Positions 51,078 to 60,025 of a stretch of DNA of 64,000 nt are shown piece by piece. The notes under the pieces were generated by a model. That model made no database searches, was not told the origin of the DNA, and saw only the letters and a program-made list of their open reading frames with translations. Source of the stretch: Salinispora mooreana (GTDB lineage: Bacteria > Actinomycetota > Actinomycetes > Mycobacteriales > Micromonosporaceae); the NCBI RefSeq assembly GCF_000379065.1, contig NZ_KB900614.1, forward strand, positions 1,548,850 through 1,612,849, given 5' to 3'. The position numbers were made by a program, and so were the translations under genes. The first letter of the stretch is position 1; every line of letters begins with the position of its first letter.

Positions 51078-52556
51078 CTAATTCTCCGCTGTGGAATTCG
51101 GCAGCCGTACGGTGAACACGGTGCGGCCGGGTCGGCTGCGCACCGACAGCACTCCGTGGTGGGCGTCCACCACGGCCGCGACGATGGCGAGCCCCAGCCC
51201 GGTGCTGCCGTGCGACCGCGACCGTGAACTGTCGCCACGCGCGAAGCGTTCGAAGACCTCCGGTTGAAGGTCCGCCGGGATACCCGGTCCGTCGTCGGCG
51301 ACCCGGAGCACCGCGGCGTCTGGCTCGACAGCGAGGCTGGTGGTGACCGTGGTGCCGGCCGGGGTGTGTACCCGGGCATTCGTCAGCAGGTTGGCCACCA
51401 CCTGGTGCAGCCGGGCCGCGTCACCGGGCACACCGATCTGCTGCTCCGGCAGGTCAAGTTGCCAACGGTGCTCGGGCCCGGCCACGTGCGCGTCGCTGAC
51501 CGCGTCCACGACCAGCGCGGAGAGGTCCACCGGCGCGACGGCGAGGGGACGACCCGAGTCGAGCCGGGCGAGCAGCAACAGGTCCTCCACCAGACCAGTC
51601 ATCCTGGTGCTCTCGGACTCGACGCGGCGCAGGGCGTGTGCCACGTCGGGCGGCACCTGGTCCCGACCACGCCGAGCCACCTCCGCATAGCCACGGATGG
51701 CGGCCAGCGGCGTCCGCAGTTCGTGACTCGCGTCAGCGACGAACTGACGTACCCGCGTCTCGCTGGCCTGCCGCGCGGCGAGCGCGGCGGCGACGTGCCC
51801 GAGCATCCGATTGAGCGCGGCACCGACCTGGCCCACCTCGGTACGGGGGTCGGTGTCGGGTTCTGGCACCCGGACCGGCAGCGTCACCTCGCCCCGGTCC
51901 AACGGGAGTTCACTGACGCTGCGTGCGGTGGCGGCGACCCGCCGCAGCGGACGCAGGGTACGCCGAACCATGAGCGCGCCCGTGGTGCCGGCGACGACCA
52001 ACCCGGCGCCGGCGACACCGGCCTGCGCGACGACCATTCGCATCACCGTCTCCTGCACCTCGGCGAGGGGCAGTGCGAACGCGGTCACCTCGCCGTCACG
52101 CCACTGCCGGGCGATGGCGCGGTACTCCCCCAGATCGCCCAGGTCCACGGTGCGCGGTCCGGTTTCGGGCACCAGTGCGCCCAGCCCCGCCACCTTCTCG
52201 GGTGCGATCTTCTCCCCGCCCTCCCGGACCTCGGTCTGGATTCGGGCCTTGACCACCCGGTCGTCGCGCAGTTGCGCGACGACTGAGCCCACGTCCATGC
52301 CACGCGAGACCTGCAGGTCATCCTGGGTGGGGCGAGGAACAGGCGGAACGAAGCCGCGGGGTCCCGCGTCGAGTCTGAGCTGCCGGTCGATCCGGTCGGT
52401 CAGGAAGTCCCGCAGGGCGACGGTGGTGATGGTGCCGATGCCGACGCTGACCACGGCCAGCAGGGCAACCAGGATAACCACCAACCGCGTCCACAGTGAC
52501 CAACCGGCAAGCCATCGTCGCCGGCCAGCCCGTTCACTCGGCGGGCTTGAGGACAT
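51078..52556 (-). CDS. HAMP-domain sensor histidine kinase
   Basis: 492 residues. Membrane helices at about 21-45 and 172-196 flank a 125-residue extracytoplasmic sensor region (DRQLRLDAGPRGFVPPVPRP and on). HAMP follows (about 197-257), then the dimerisation domain with the phospho-acceptor H278 in ASHELRTPLAAIRGYAE, and the ATPase domain with NLLTNARVHTPAGT (N box), DDGPGIPADL (G1) and GSTGLGLAIV (G2). It is TcrY/TrcS-like. The signal is unknown. Its ATG 52556 overlaps the response regulator by 23 bases. The gene is followed by a GtrA remnant, hinting at an envelope-glycan role. Confidence 0.94.
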   Translation of the reverse strand: MSSSPPSERAGRRRWLAGWSLWTRLVVILVALLAVVSVGIGTITTVALRDFLTDRIDRQLRLDAGPRGFVPPVPRPTQDDLQVSRGMDVGSVVAQLRDDRVVKARIQTEVREGGEKIAPEKVAGLGALVPETGPRTVDLGDLGEYRAIARQWRDGEVTAFALPLAEVQETVMRMVVAQAGVAGAGLVVAGTTGALMVRRTLRPLRRVAATARSVSELPLDRGEVTLPVRVPEPDTDPRTEVGQVGAALNRMLGHVAAALAARQASETRVRQFVADASHELRTPLAAIRGYAEVARRGRDQVPPDVAHALRRVESESTRMTGLVEDLLLLARLDSGRPLAVAPVDLSALVVDAVSDAHVAGPEHRWQLDLPEQQIGVPGDAARLHQVVANLLTNARVHTPAGTTVTTSLAVEPDAAVLRVADDGPGIPADLQPEVFERFARGDSSRSRSHGSTGLGLAIVAAVVDAHHGVLSVRSRPGRTVFTVRLPNSTAEN

Positions 52557-53280
52557 AGCCCGCCCCGCGCAGAGTGTGGATCATCGGCGCGCGGCCGGCG
52601 TCGATCTTTTTACGCAGGTACGAGATATAGAGCTCAACCACGTTGGCCTGACCCCCGAAGTCATAGTTCCACACCCGGTCCAGAATCTGCGCCTTGCTGA
52701 GCACTCGGCGCGGATTACGCATGAGATAGCGCAGTAACTCGAACTCGGTGGCGGTCAATGTGATCAACTGCCCGCCCCGACTCACCTCGTGGCTGTCCTC
52801 GTCGAGGGAGAGGTCACCCACGGTGAGCACCGCCTCCTGCTGGGCGGCGATCGCGAAGCCGGAACGGCGCAGCAGCGCCCGCAGGCGGGCGATCACCTCT
52901 TCCAGGCTGAACGGCTTGGTCACATAGTCGTCACCGCCGACGGTCAGCCCGGCGACCCGATCCTCGACCGCGTCCCGTGCGGTCAGAAAGAGCACCGGCA
53001 CCGTCGGGGCCACCCCGCGCAGGCGACGCAGCACCGCGAAGCCGTCCAGGTCGGGCAGCATCACGTCGAGAACCACGGCGTCCGGCTGAAACTGGCGGAC
53101 TGCGCTCAACGCCGCCATCCCGTTGCCAGCCGTCCGCACCTGCCAACCCTCGTAGCGCAGCGCCATCGACAGCAGGTCAGCCAGGGTGGACTCGTCGTCA
53201 ACGACCAGGACACGCACGGGCTGGCCATCGGGGCGGCGGAGGTCAACCCGGGCTGGTTCCACCTGCTCGTTGGTCATCAT
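52534..53280 (-). CDS. OmpR-family response regulator
   Basis: 248 residues. The receiver domain has VLVVDDE (acidic pocket), the phosphorylated D72 (DAVVLDVMLPDLDG) and K122 (VTKPF). The winged helix has LITLTATEFELLRYLMRNPR, VLSKAQILDRVWNYDFGGQA, VVELYISYLRKKID and HTLRGAGYVLKP. It activates or represses target promoters after phosphorylation by the downstream kinase. ATG 53280 is chosen since GAGGGCC lies upstream; ATG 53289 and 53277 are near alternatives. A long N-terminal extension to 53709 would be antisense to the OsmC-like gene and is rejected. Confidence 0.93.
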   Translation of the reverse strand: MMTNEQVEPARVDLRRPDGQPVRVLVVDDESTLADLLSMALRYEGWQVRTAGNGMAALSAVRQFQPDAVVLDVMLPDLDGFAVLRRLRGVAPTVPVLFLTARDAVEDRVAGLTVGGDDYVTKPFSLEEVIARLRALLRRSGFAIAAQQEAVLTVGDLSLDEDSHEVSRGGQLITLTATEFELLRYLMRNPRRVLSKAQILDRVWNYDFGGQANVVELYISYLRKKIDAGRAPMIHTLRGAGYVLKPAE

Positions 53281-53488
53281 GGCCCTCATCCTGGATGCCC
53301 CCGCTGTAGGGCGGTTGTGCGGTTCCTGTGCCCCCGCTGTGCAGGCTACTCGGACATTTCCGAGATACCGAAGCGCACCGACGGAGGCCAAGCCCGGCTC
53401 CGCTCCCCTGCGCTGCTCCTCCGCGCCCGAAACACGGTTTCGCCGGCCGAAAGCTGGGTAGCCCGGGGTGAGTGACGGGAGGAACGCG

Positions 53489-53917
53489 ATGTCCCAGCAC
53501 AGCTCCTGGCTGAACGAGACAGCCACCGCAACAGCGGAGGGCGGACACGTCCGAACTGAGGATGGTGGGCTCTCCACCGCCCTGGCATCCCCACTGGCTC
53601 CGCACTGCACCGGGCTGAGCCCGTCGCAGTTGCTCGCTGCCGCCTTCGCCTCCTGCCTACACCACGCCGCGGTGGAGGCGGCCGGCGAAATCACCGACGA
53701 GGCGCACACGGTCCAGGTACGGGCGGAGGCGAAGCTCGGCCGAGACGACGACGGCCGCTACCGGGCCGACGTGAGCGCCTCCATCTCGTCGGCTGGACTG
53801 ACCCGTCAACAACTGGCGGATCTGGTGGAGCACGCGGACCGACTCTGGCCCTTCTCCACCGAGGATGCGAGCCGGCACCACCTGACGGTGGCGCTGACCG
53901 ACAACGGCCGACGCTGA
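53489..53917 (+). CDS. OsmC/Ohr-family protein lacking the second catalytic cysteine
   Basis: 142 residues from ATG 53489, with GGGAGG upstream. The fold signature LSPSQLLAAAFASCLHHAAV carries the first cysteine and a second cysteine sits nearby in PHCTGLSPS. In Ohr/OsmC peroxidases the other catalytic cysteine lies in a CPYS/CPVS motif near the C-terminus; here that site reads ADRLWPFSTED, with Trp in place of Cys. It therefore may not be a thiol peroxidase of organic hydroperoxides and could have another role. Divergent from the response regulator, so the two-component system may control it. Confidence 0.85.
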   Translation: MSQHSSWLNETATATAEGGHVRTEDGGLSTALASPLAPHCTGLSPSQLLAAAFASCLHHAAVEAAGEITDEAHTVQVRAEAKLGRDDDGRYRADVSASISSAGLTRQQLADLVEHADRLWPFSTEDASRHHLTVALTDNGRR

Positions 53918-54218
53918 GCAGCTCACGGCGAGTTGGAAGCCGTCGGACAAGCACTCTGACCTACCCACAAACAGTCGAACGACCTATATACGCTCAGCTG
54001 TTCGGAGGAGGGTAGGTGTTCGGGTCCGCGCATTCGACAAGATCGAAGACCTGCGACCTTTTGAGGTTCTTGACGAACTATTTCCGACATAAGAGATAGT
54101 TGAGTTTTGGGAGGTTTCCCCGGACCTCATCCACCCCATCCGAACTTTGGTGCAAATAGTGACGTGTCCCACCAAAGGGACCGGTGGCAACGAGCGATCC
54201 GCTTTCTAGCCTCGGCGG
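53918..54218. other. Lower-GC leader region upstream of the secreted lysozyme-like gene
   Basis: 301 bases with AT-rich patches (53985-54110). A stem-loop with arms AACTATTTC and GAGATAGTT (one mismatch) lies at about 54076-54101, about 120 bases before the start codon. I looked for a c-di-AMP riboswitch, which often precedes such genes in actinobacteria, and did not find its conserved core. Otherwise no gene is visible. Confidence 0.4.
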
Positions 54219-55109
54219 ATGCACTCCGACGACACCTTCACCCAGAAGGCGACCGAGCACGAACCGACTACCCGTTCGACCGAGGAGAGCTCCACCGAAC
54301 GGACGACCCTTACCTTTCACGCCCCTCACCGCGGGCTACGCGCTCTCCTTGCGTCCACCCCGACCCGGGTCGCTCTCGCTACCGGCCTCACCTGCTGCCT
54401 CGGCGTGGCCGCCTACGCCGGGACACGACAGACTCCCGAGCAGCCGGAGCGGACCCCAGTCGCCGAGGCAGCGGCGGAGCGGATCGACGCCGCCGAGCGC
54501 TCCTCACGTTCCCTCCTCCGAGAGGACGCCATTCCCACCTCGACGAGCCTCAGTCCGACCGACACCGCCAGTCCGACCGACACCCCCAGTCCGACCGACG
54601 CCCCCAGTCCGACCGACACCGCCAGTCCGACCGACATGGCAGAGGAGGAGTCCACACCCAGCGAGTCGGTACCGCCCCAACCGGTCGCCGGGCTGACCCA
54701 GATCCAGATGGACAACGCAAAGACAATTGTCGATGTTGGGACCGAGATGAACATCCCGCATCGTGGTTTGGTCGTTGCCATCGCCACCGCGATGCAGGAG
54801 AGCACCCTGCTCAACTACGCCAACGCAAGCGTGCCGGAGTCACAGAACTACCCACACGAGGCAGTTGGCTGGGACCACGACTCGGTCGGCCTCTTCCAGC
54901 AGCGGTCAAGCACCGGCTGGGGCAGCATCTCCGACCTGATGACTCCGACCTACGCGGCCACGGCGTTCTACGAGGCGCTCCTACAGGTCCCCGGCTGGCA
55001 GGAGATGAGCGTCGCCTGGGCAGCCCAGTCTGTTCAGGTTTCGGCCTTCCCCGATGCGTACGCCCAGCACGAGACTCGAGCGACCACAATCGTCAGCGCG
55101 TTGGTGTGA
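54219..55109 (+). CDS. Exported lysozyme-like (transglycosylase-fold) protein with SPTD repeats
   Basis: 296 residues. A 48-residue cytoplasmic N-terminus precedes one membrane/signal helix at about 50-68 (RVALATGLTCCLGVAAYAG). A Ser/Pro/Thr/Asp linker (about 105-145) contains five SPTD units. The C-terminal 140 residues read IPHRGLVVAIATAMQESTLL, DSVGLFQQRSSTGWG and YEALLQVPGWQEMSVAWAAQ, the lysozyme-like domain of actinobacterial cell-wall hydrolases; the Glu in AMQES is the likely catalytic residue. It would cleave or bind peptidoglycan outside the membrane. ATG 54219 follows a long leader. Five near-identical 18-base units encode the SPTD repeats. Confidence 0.82.
   Translation: MHSDDTFTQKATEHEPTTRSTEESSTERTTLTFHAPHRGLRALLASTPTRVALATGLTCCLGVAAYAGTRQTPEQPERTPVAEAAAERIDAAERSSRSLLREDAIPTSTSLSPTDTASPTDTPSPTDAPSPTDTASPTDMAEEESTPSESVPPQPVAGLTQIQMDNAKTIVDVGTEMNIPHRGLVVAIATAMQESTLLNYANASVPESQNYPHEAVGWDHDSVGLFQQRSSTGWGSISDLMTPTYAATAFYEALLQVPGWQEMSVAWAAQSVQVSAFPDAYAQHETRATTIVSALV
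54552..54641. repeat. Five tandem 18-bp units encoding SPTDxx
   Basis: Units begin at 54552, 54570, 54588, 54606 and 54624 (AGTCCGACCGACACCGCC and variants). Copy number is likely to vary between strains; the encoded stretch is a flexible linker of a wall-associated protein. Confidence 0.9.
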
Positions 55110-55161
55110 CGAAGAACGTCCCGCTCGGCGGGGTGACTCGCCCCCAGGGAGCGACTCGTCC

Positions 55162-55647
55162 TCACTGGGCGACTCGGCTCGGCCCCACGGCGGAGGCGGC
55201 GGTCGGCGTGTCGGCCGGCACCGCCTCCGCCGGGCCACCGAGGATCTGGTCAACCCGGGCCGCCCGGCACTGCCGGGCGTATAGCGCCGCCTCAAGCTCC
55301 CGGCGGGCCTGCACCGCCTCGGTGTAGACCTGCTCACGCACCCGCCGCGCTTCCTCCCGGGCGGAGTCGAACTCCAGTCGTGCCCGCAGGAGTAGTTCGG
55401 CTGCCTCCCGCTCCGCCGTCTCCCGGTCGGCTGCGTCGGCGGGTCGCCGAGCCACATCGCCAAGGTCAAGCCGCTGGAGCAACCCGCACAGGCCCGCCGC
55501 CTCCTCGCGAATCTCGTCCCACTTCCGTCCGGCCCCCGCGGCGCCCGCAGCGCGTGCCGCCAACCGGCTCAACCGGACTCCAAGCTCATTCAGGCAGGAG
55601 TCGACCTGCCGCTGGTCGTAACCGATGTCCACGACGGAGAACCTCAT
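55162..55647 (-). CDS. DivIVA-like coiled-coil protein
   Basis: 161 residues from ATG 55647. The N-terminus (MRFSVVDIGYDQRQVDSCLN, followed by ELGVRLSRLAARA) resembles the YDxxxVDxxL start of DivIVA-domain proteins. A long charged coiled coil follows (AEREAAELLLRARLEFDSAR, EEARRVREQVYTEAVQARRE), and the C-terminus is short and Pro/Ala-rich. DivIVA proteins organise poles and septa by binding curved membrane; this short version could be a polar scaffold. Convergent with the lysozyme-like gene. Confidence 0.75.
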   Translation of the reverse strand: MRFSVVDIGYDQRQVDSCLNELGVRLSRLAARAAGAAGAGRKWDEIREEAAGLCGLLQRLDLGDVARRPADAADRETAEREAAELLLRARLEFDSAREEARRVREQVYTEAVQARRELEAALYARQCRAARVDQILGGPAEAVPADTPTAASAVGPSRVAQ

Positions 55648-55873
55648 ACTGTCGCCCCCAGGCAGCTGGTCCGTCTATCCCCACCATCGATCCTCGGTGC
55701 CCGGGGGCCATCGCCGAGGACATTCCGAAAAAATATTCAACATTCGAATGAAGCGGCCATTTCCGATACTTTCCGGGTCGGCCGCTACCGGTCGGTCCCG
55801 CTGGAGCGCGGCGGGCCGAAGAGCGGCACAGCTCCGCACTCTGTCGTCGATGCCACCACTTCCACCGCCCGCC

Positions 55874-56179
55874 TTACACCGCCCGCAGGTCGGGGCCGGT
55901 AACCCGCCCCGGCACCACCGTCGTTGCCTCGGCGTCCGCCGGTGCTCCCGAATCCGGAGTTTGGAAGAGGTAGCGGACAAACTCCCCGCCGGCCTCGTTG
56001 TCGTCCGCACCGGGCCACTGCCCAACGCAGTCCACCCCGATCACCTCCCGGCCAGTGCCGTCGGTCTCCTCAAGCAGGACCCACAAGCTGACCGGATAGC
56101 AACGGGTGCCGCCGGGTGCCAGACGCCAACGCGCGTACCAGCCGGGTCGGGCGGGGATGATCTCGACGATCTGCTTCAT
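55874..56179 (-). CDS. Small hypothetical protein
   Basis: 101 residues from ATG 56179 (or GTG 56182), with GGGAAGG upstream. It starts MKQIVEIIPARPGWYARWRL and has VSLWVLLEETDGTGREVIGV and EFVRYLFQTPDSGAPADAEA. It is beta-rich, without Cys pairs, membrane segments or a signal peptide. I do not know a family, but the fold-like alternation and coding composition support it as real. Its upstream neighbour is the divergent DUF2267-PCD gene, 277 bases away. Confidence 0.6.
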   Translation of the reverse strand: MKQIVEIIPARPGWYARWRLAPGGTRCYPVSLWVLLEETDGTGREVIGVDCVGQWPGADDNEAGGEFVRYLFQTPDSGAPADAEATTVVPGRVTGPDLRAV

Positions 56180-56456
56180 CACGACCTTCCCTTCCGCATA
56201 CCTCGGAAGTCCACCGGTCCACTGCGATCGTCCGGCTCAACCGGGTGAGCGACCATCACCCAGGCCGGATGAGGATCCGACAGGGACGCAGTGGTCCGCG
56301 AGTCCAGCCCGGCAGGGGCGGCCACCGCCAACGCGGCCCCGCACCGCCGCGGGCCGGCCGCCGGCCCTGCGGGCCGCGCCGCCCGGCCCTGTTTCCTGCT
56401 CGCCGGCGGTGGGAAGGCAGTTGCGACAGCCGGAACCGCAGTGGAGGAGTTGTCAC

Positions 56457-57434
56457 ATGCGCAAGCAGATGGAGGGCGACAACCAACGCCGCCGGGCGCT
56501 CGCCCGGCAGGCCCGGAGCCAGGGACAGCGGCCCAGCGAGACCGGGGCCAGCCTGGGCGCCGCCAAGCAGCTAACCAGCCTGGACCACCGGCGGCGCAAC
56601 GGACCCGCTCCGGCGGGACGCCACAAACCGACCAGCACCAGCGGTGGTCCCGCCCCGCCGCCGATCGGGGCCCCGGAGAATTCACGGCCCATTCCGGAGA
56701 GCGGTCGCACCGATCCCACCACGATCAGCTACCAGGATCTGGTGAGTGATGTTGGGCGGCGGTCCGGGGTCGACTTCCCTACCGCGAAGGTGGGCGTGAC
56801 GGCGACAGTGCTGACCCTGGCCCGCGCACTGGGGGTGGCCGAACGCGGCCGGCTGCTCGCTGCCGTACCGAACCGGCTACACGACATCACTCCGGTGGAC
56901 CCGATCGAGGACCGCTCCGACCTACCCGGCTTCCTCGCCGAGGTGGGCCGGCTCAGCGGCCGTACCCCGGAACAGGCCCGCTACCAGGCGGCGGCCACCC
57001 TCACCGCGCTGGCCGACCGGGACGGCGACCTGGTCGAGTCGCTGCACGTCCCGAAGGGGCTGTGGGACCTACTCGCCCCGCCCGAGCCCGGCGGAGGCGT
57101 GATCGGGGCAACGGCCGCAACCCCGTCCCTGGACGACGGGCAGCTACGCGAGGTGCTGGCCCGCCTCCCGTACTGGTCCGGGGACCGGCACGGGCTGTCC
57201 CGGACAGTCGAGCTGCCCGCCGAGAACCTCGGCCGCGTGCTCGACCGACTCGACCGACTCCGACGACTGACCGGACGCGGGCCTTCGATCGGTCAACCCG
57301 ACCGCACCACCGCGGTGTTGACGGTGACGACCGCCCGGCCCCGGGGAGCGCCGGAGGTAACAGAGCCAGACGTTGATCTGGCCCACGCGGTGGACGACGC
57401 GATCGACAAGGTGGGGGCCGGGATGGCGGGCTAG
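56457..57434 (+). CDS. DUF2267 protein fused to a pterin-carbinolamine-dehydratase-like (PCD) domain
   Basis: 325 residues from ATG 56457, with GGAGGAG upstream. Residues 1-90 are basic and disordered (MRKQMEGDNQRRRALARQAR). Residues about 95-215 form a DUF2267-like domain (ISYQDLVSDVGRRSGVDFPT, LPGFLAEVGRLSGRTPEQAR). Residues about 230-325 read LDDGQLREVLARLPYWSGDR, RTVELPAENLGRVLDRLDRL and DVDLAHAVDDAIDKV, the pattern of PCD, but the catalytic His-His-Pro motif is missing (GRGPSIGQPD in its place). So it is probably not an active 4a-hydroxytetrahydrobiopterin dehydratase. Its terminator is shared with NDH-2. Confidence 0.75.
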   Translation: MRKQMEGDNQRRRALARQARSQGQRPSETGASLGAAKQLTSLDHRRRNGPAPAGRHKPTSTSGGPAPPPIGAPENSRPIPESGRTDPTTISYQDLVSDVGRRSGVDFPTAKVGVTATVLTLARALGVAERGRLLAAVPNRLHDITPVDPIEDRSDLPGFLAEVGRLSGRTPEQARYQAAATLTALADRDGDLVESLHVPKGLWDLLAPPEPGGGVIGATAATPSLDDGQLREVLARLPYWSGDRHGLSRTVELPAENLGRVLDRLDRLRRLTGRGPSIGQPDRTTAVLTVTTARPRGAPEVTEPDVDLAHAVDDAIDKVGAGMAG

Positions 57435-57447
57435 CCCGGCGCCCGGT

Positions 57448-57498
57448 GGCGGGGAGGGGCCGCCTCCACCACCTGTGGTGGACCGGCCCCTCCCCGCC
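57448..57498. terminator. Long bidirectional hairpin terminator
   Basis: Arms of 24-25 bases (starting GGCGGGGAGGGGCCG and ending CGGCCCCTCCCCGCC, with TCCACCAC/GTGGTGGA near the loop) pair almost completely. It fills the gap between the converging DUF2267-PCD and NDH-2 stops and abuts the NDH-2 stop codon. Confidence 0.9.
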
Positions 57499-58799
57499 TA
57501 CCCCGCGTGAGCCGGCACCTCGGGGGAGTTGCCCTCCAACGGAACCGAGTGGGCCGGCACCAGGCTCAGCTGGACCGCCGGACGGGGCAAGGTCGCGTCG
57601 AGCAGCCAGTCGGCACCCACCCGGGCTCGATTGCCGGGCATGTTGAGCAGGTGGTATCCCCGGGTCACCACCTTCGCGGGCAGTCCGGCCAGCGGCACCT
57701 TCAACGGGTTCGCTGCCGCGTCGCGACCCCCCAGGTCGACCACCCAGCCCAGGTCATGGTGCTTGTACGGCTTGCGGGTGCCCTGCCCGTAGGAGGCGGC
57801 GATGTTGTGGGCGACCAGCTTGCCCTGCCGCTGGGCATGCTGGGCGGTCATCGCGCAGACCTGCCCGGGCTGGGCTAGGTCGGGCACGGCCGCGGCGTCG
57901 CCGCAGGCGAACACCTCCGGGAAACCCGGAACGTTGAGGTACTCATCGGTCACCAGACGGCCCTTCTCGGTCCGCAGGCCGAGCTGCTCGACGAACGGAT
58001 CGGGGCGGACCCCCACACACCAGATGAGGGAGCAGGTCTGGATGAACTCCCCGTCGGTGAGTTTGACCCCGTCGGCGGTCGCGACCGCAACCGAGGTCCC
58101 CATCCGCACATCCACTCCCCGCTCGTCCAGGACCCGATGGGCGGTGTCGGACATCCGCCGGTCCAGCTCGGGCAGCACCCGCGGCGCCACGTCGAGCAGC
58201 ATCCACCGGGGCCGAAGCTTCAGCCCAGACCGCTGCCCGAGGAGCCGGTCGGTGAACAGCTGTCCGTGGGCAGCCACCTCGGTGCCGGTGTAGCCAGCTC
58301 CCACCACCACGAAGGTGGCCCGGGCCCGTTGTTCGGCCGGGTCGGTGGCTTGTTCCGCCAGCTCGATTTGTCGGACCACGTGGTCGTGCACGTAGAGCGC
58401 CTCCGGCAGACCGCGAAAGCCATGCGCGTACTCGGTGACCCCGGGGATCGGCAGCAGCTTGTTGACGCTACCGACGGCCAGCACCAGCCGGTCGTACGCG
58501 AGGCGGTTCCGCTCCCCCTCCGGCTGCGTGAAACCGACCCAGCGGTTCCGCAGGTCAACGTGGTCGGCTTCGCCGACCACGAGGCGGACACCGTCGAGTG
58601 TCCCCGCCAGCGGCACTGCGATCCGGGTCGGCTCGACAACACCGGCGGCGACCTCTGGTAGCAGCGGCAGATACAGGAAGTAGTCAGTCGTGTTCAGCAG
58701 CACGATCTCGGCCTGGTCCTTGGCCAACCGGCTAAGCGTCTTTGCGGCGTGGTACCCGGCGAAACCGGCTCCTACGATCACCACCCGAGGCTTCGTCAT
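57498..58799 (-). CDS. ndh: Type II NADH dehydrogenase (NDH-2)
   Basis: 433 residues from ATG 58799. Non-proton-pumping membrane-associated flavoprotein that passes electrons from NADH to menaquinone. VVIVGAGFAGYHAAKTL binds FAD, FVVVGAGYTGTEVAAHG binds NADH, and FACGDAAAVPDLAQPGQVCA is the third FAD segment. EIVLLNTTDYFLYLPLLPEVA, LVLAVGSVNKLLPIPGVTEY and KVVTRGYHLLNMPGNRARVG are usual in actinobacterial NDH-2. The C-terminal helix is amphipathic. The frame could extend upstream to 59039, but a true start at 58799 fits the family and places the flavin motif at residue 6. Confidence 0.93.
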   Translation of the reverse strand: MTKPRVVIVGAGFAGYHAAKTLSRLAKDQAEIVLLNTTDYFLYLPLLPEVAAGVVEPTRIAVPLAGTLDGVRLVVGEADHVDLRNRWVGFTQPEGERNRLAYDRLVLAVGSVNKLLPIPGVTEYAHGFRGLPEALYVHDHVVRQIELAEQATDPAEQRARATFVVVGAGYTGTEVAAHGQLFTDRLLGQRSGLKLRPRWMLLDVAPRVLPELDRRMSDTAHRVLDERGVDVRMGTSVAVATADGVKLTDGEFIQTCSLIWCVGVRPDPFVEQLGLRTEKGRLVTDEYLNVPGFPEVFACGDAAAVPDLAQPGQVCAMTAQHAQRQGKLVAHNIAASYGQGTRKPYKHHDLGWVVDLGGRDAAANPLKVPLAGLPAKVVTRGYHLLNMPGNRARVGADWLLDATLPRPAVQLSLVPAHSVPLEGNSPEVPAHAG

Positions 58800-58962
58800 T
58801 CCACCGCCGTTCCCCGGGCAAGGCCGGACAAACCTCCCGCGGCGGCCGGCAACGGCACCGCGGGTGTCACGTACCGCTGACGAACACCCTCGGTCGGGCG
58901 TCCCGCCCAGCAGGCCGGCCCGGGAACAGACCCGGGCCGGCCTATCCGCTGGACGCAGGGCC

Positions 58963-59997
58963 CTAACGGGGGGTCCCGTCGCCGCCGGAGGTGTTGACGA
59001 TCGACCCCTGTCCACTCGACCTGCTGGTGCGAGTCGCATACAGGCTGGTGACGGTGACCACCATGAGGACCATGAGGATCACTGCGAGTGATGCCAGGGT
59101 CGGAATCTCCGGCACCCCCGGCCAGACCCCGTGCGCCCAGTGCAGGCCCAACTTCACTCCGATGAACGCGAGGATGACCGCGAGCCCGTAGTTGAGGTGC
59201 ACCAGCCGGCTGAGCGCGGCGTGCAGGACGAAGTAGAGCGCCCGCAGCCCGAGCAGCGCGAAGGCGTTGGTGGCGAAGACCAGGTACGGATCTTCGGTGA
59301 TGCCGTACACGGCGGGCACCGAATCGACGGCGAAGACCACATCGGTGGCGAGCACCGCGACGACCACCAGCGCCAGCGGGGTGAGCGTTCGCCGGCCAGC
59401 CAGCCGTACGACCATCTTTGTACCCTGGTACTCCTGGGTGACCGGCATGAACCTGCGCAGGAGCCGCACCGCGCGCATCCCGTTGATGTCGACCTCTTGT
59501 TCCTGGCCGGAAATCGCGTCACGCAGCAGCTTCGCCGCGGTGGCGAGCAGGATGAGCGCGAAGAGCAGGAAGGCGAAGTCGAGCGTCTGCAGAGCAGCCG
59601 CGCCGAGTGCGATGAACACCGCGCGCAGCACCAGGGCACCGGTGATCCCGAACAGCAGGACCCGCTGGGCGAGCACCGGGGGCACCGCGAACGCGGCCAG
59701 CAGCAGCATGAAGACGAAGAGGTTGTCCACCGAGAGGGACTTCTCCACCAGGTAGCCAGTCAGATACTCGACGCCCTGCTGCGAGCCGTAGCGGGACCAG
59801 AGCCAGGCACCGAACGCCAGCGGCAGCGCGAGGTAGAACGCCGACCAGGCCAGCGCCTCCCGGATCGACACCTCGTGCGGCCGCCGGGTGACCAGAAAGT
59901 CGAGTACCAGCAGCACGACGATGCCGGCAATGGTGACGCCCCACAGCGTCGGTGTACCGACTGACTGTAGCCCGGCAGAAAGGTACAAATCGGTCAT
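58963..59997 (-). CDS. TerC-family membrane protein (manganese/metal exporter type)
   Basis: 344-residue integral membrane protein with about nine helices. The family signatures are clear: FLVEKSLSVDN-like segment (LVEKSLSVDNLFVFMLLLAA), LRAVFIALGAAAL, and FAVDSVPAVYGITEDPYLVF, where acidic residues coordinate metal ions. TerC/MeeF proteins export Mn or help load metalloenzymes outside the cell; the C-terminal tail (SSGQGSIVNTSGGDGTPR) is free in the cytoplasm. GGAGG precedes ATG 59997. The upstream leader contains a yybP-ykoY riboswitch, so manganese controls its expression. Confidence 0.9.
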   Translation of the reverse strand: MTDLYLSAGLQSVGTPTLWGVTIAGIVVLLVLDFLVTRRPHEVSIREALAWSAFYLALPLAFGAWLWSRYGSQQGVEYLTGYLVEKSLSVDNLFVFMLLLAAFAVPPVLAQRVLLFGITGALVLRAVFIALGAAALQTLDFAFLLFALILLATAAKLLRDAISGQEQEVDINGMRAVRLLRRFMPVTQEYQGTKMVVRLAGRRTLTPLALVVVAVLATDVVFAVDSVPAVYGITEDPYLVFATNAFALLGLRALYFVLHAALSRLVHLNYGLAVILAFIGVKLGLHWAHGVWPGVPEIPTLASLAVILMVLMVVTVTSLYATRTSRSSGQGSIVNTSGGDGTPR

Positions 59998-60025
59998 GGA
60001 GCCTCCTCGAACACGATGCCATGCT

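Noticed and set aside
53918..54218. c-di-AMP (ydaO-type) riboswitch before the lysozyme-like gene
   Set aside because: The location is typical, but I could not find the conserved core strings; only a simple stem-loop is present.
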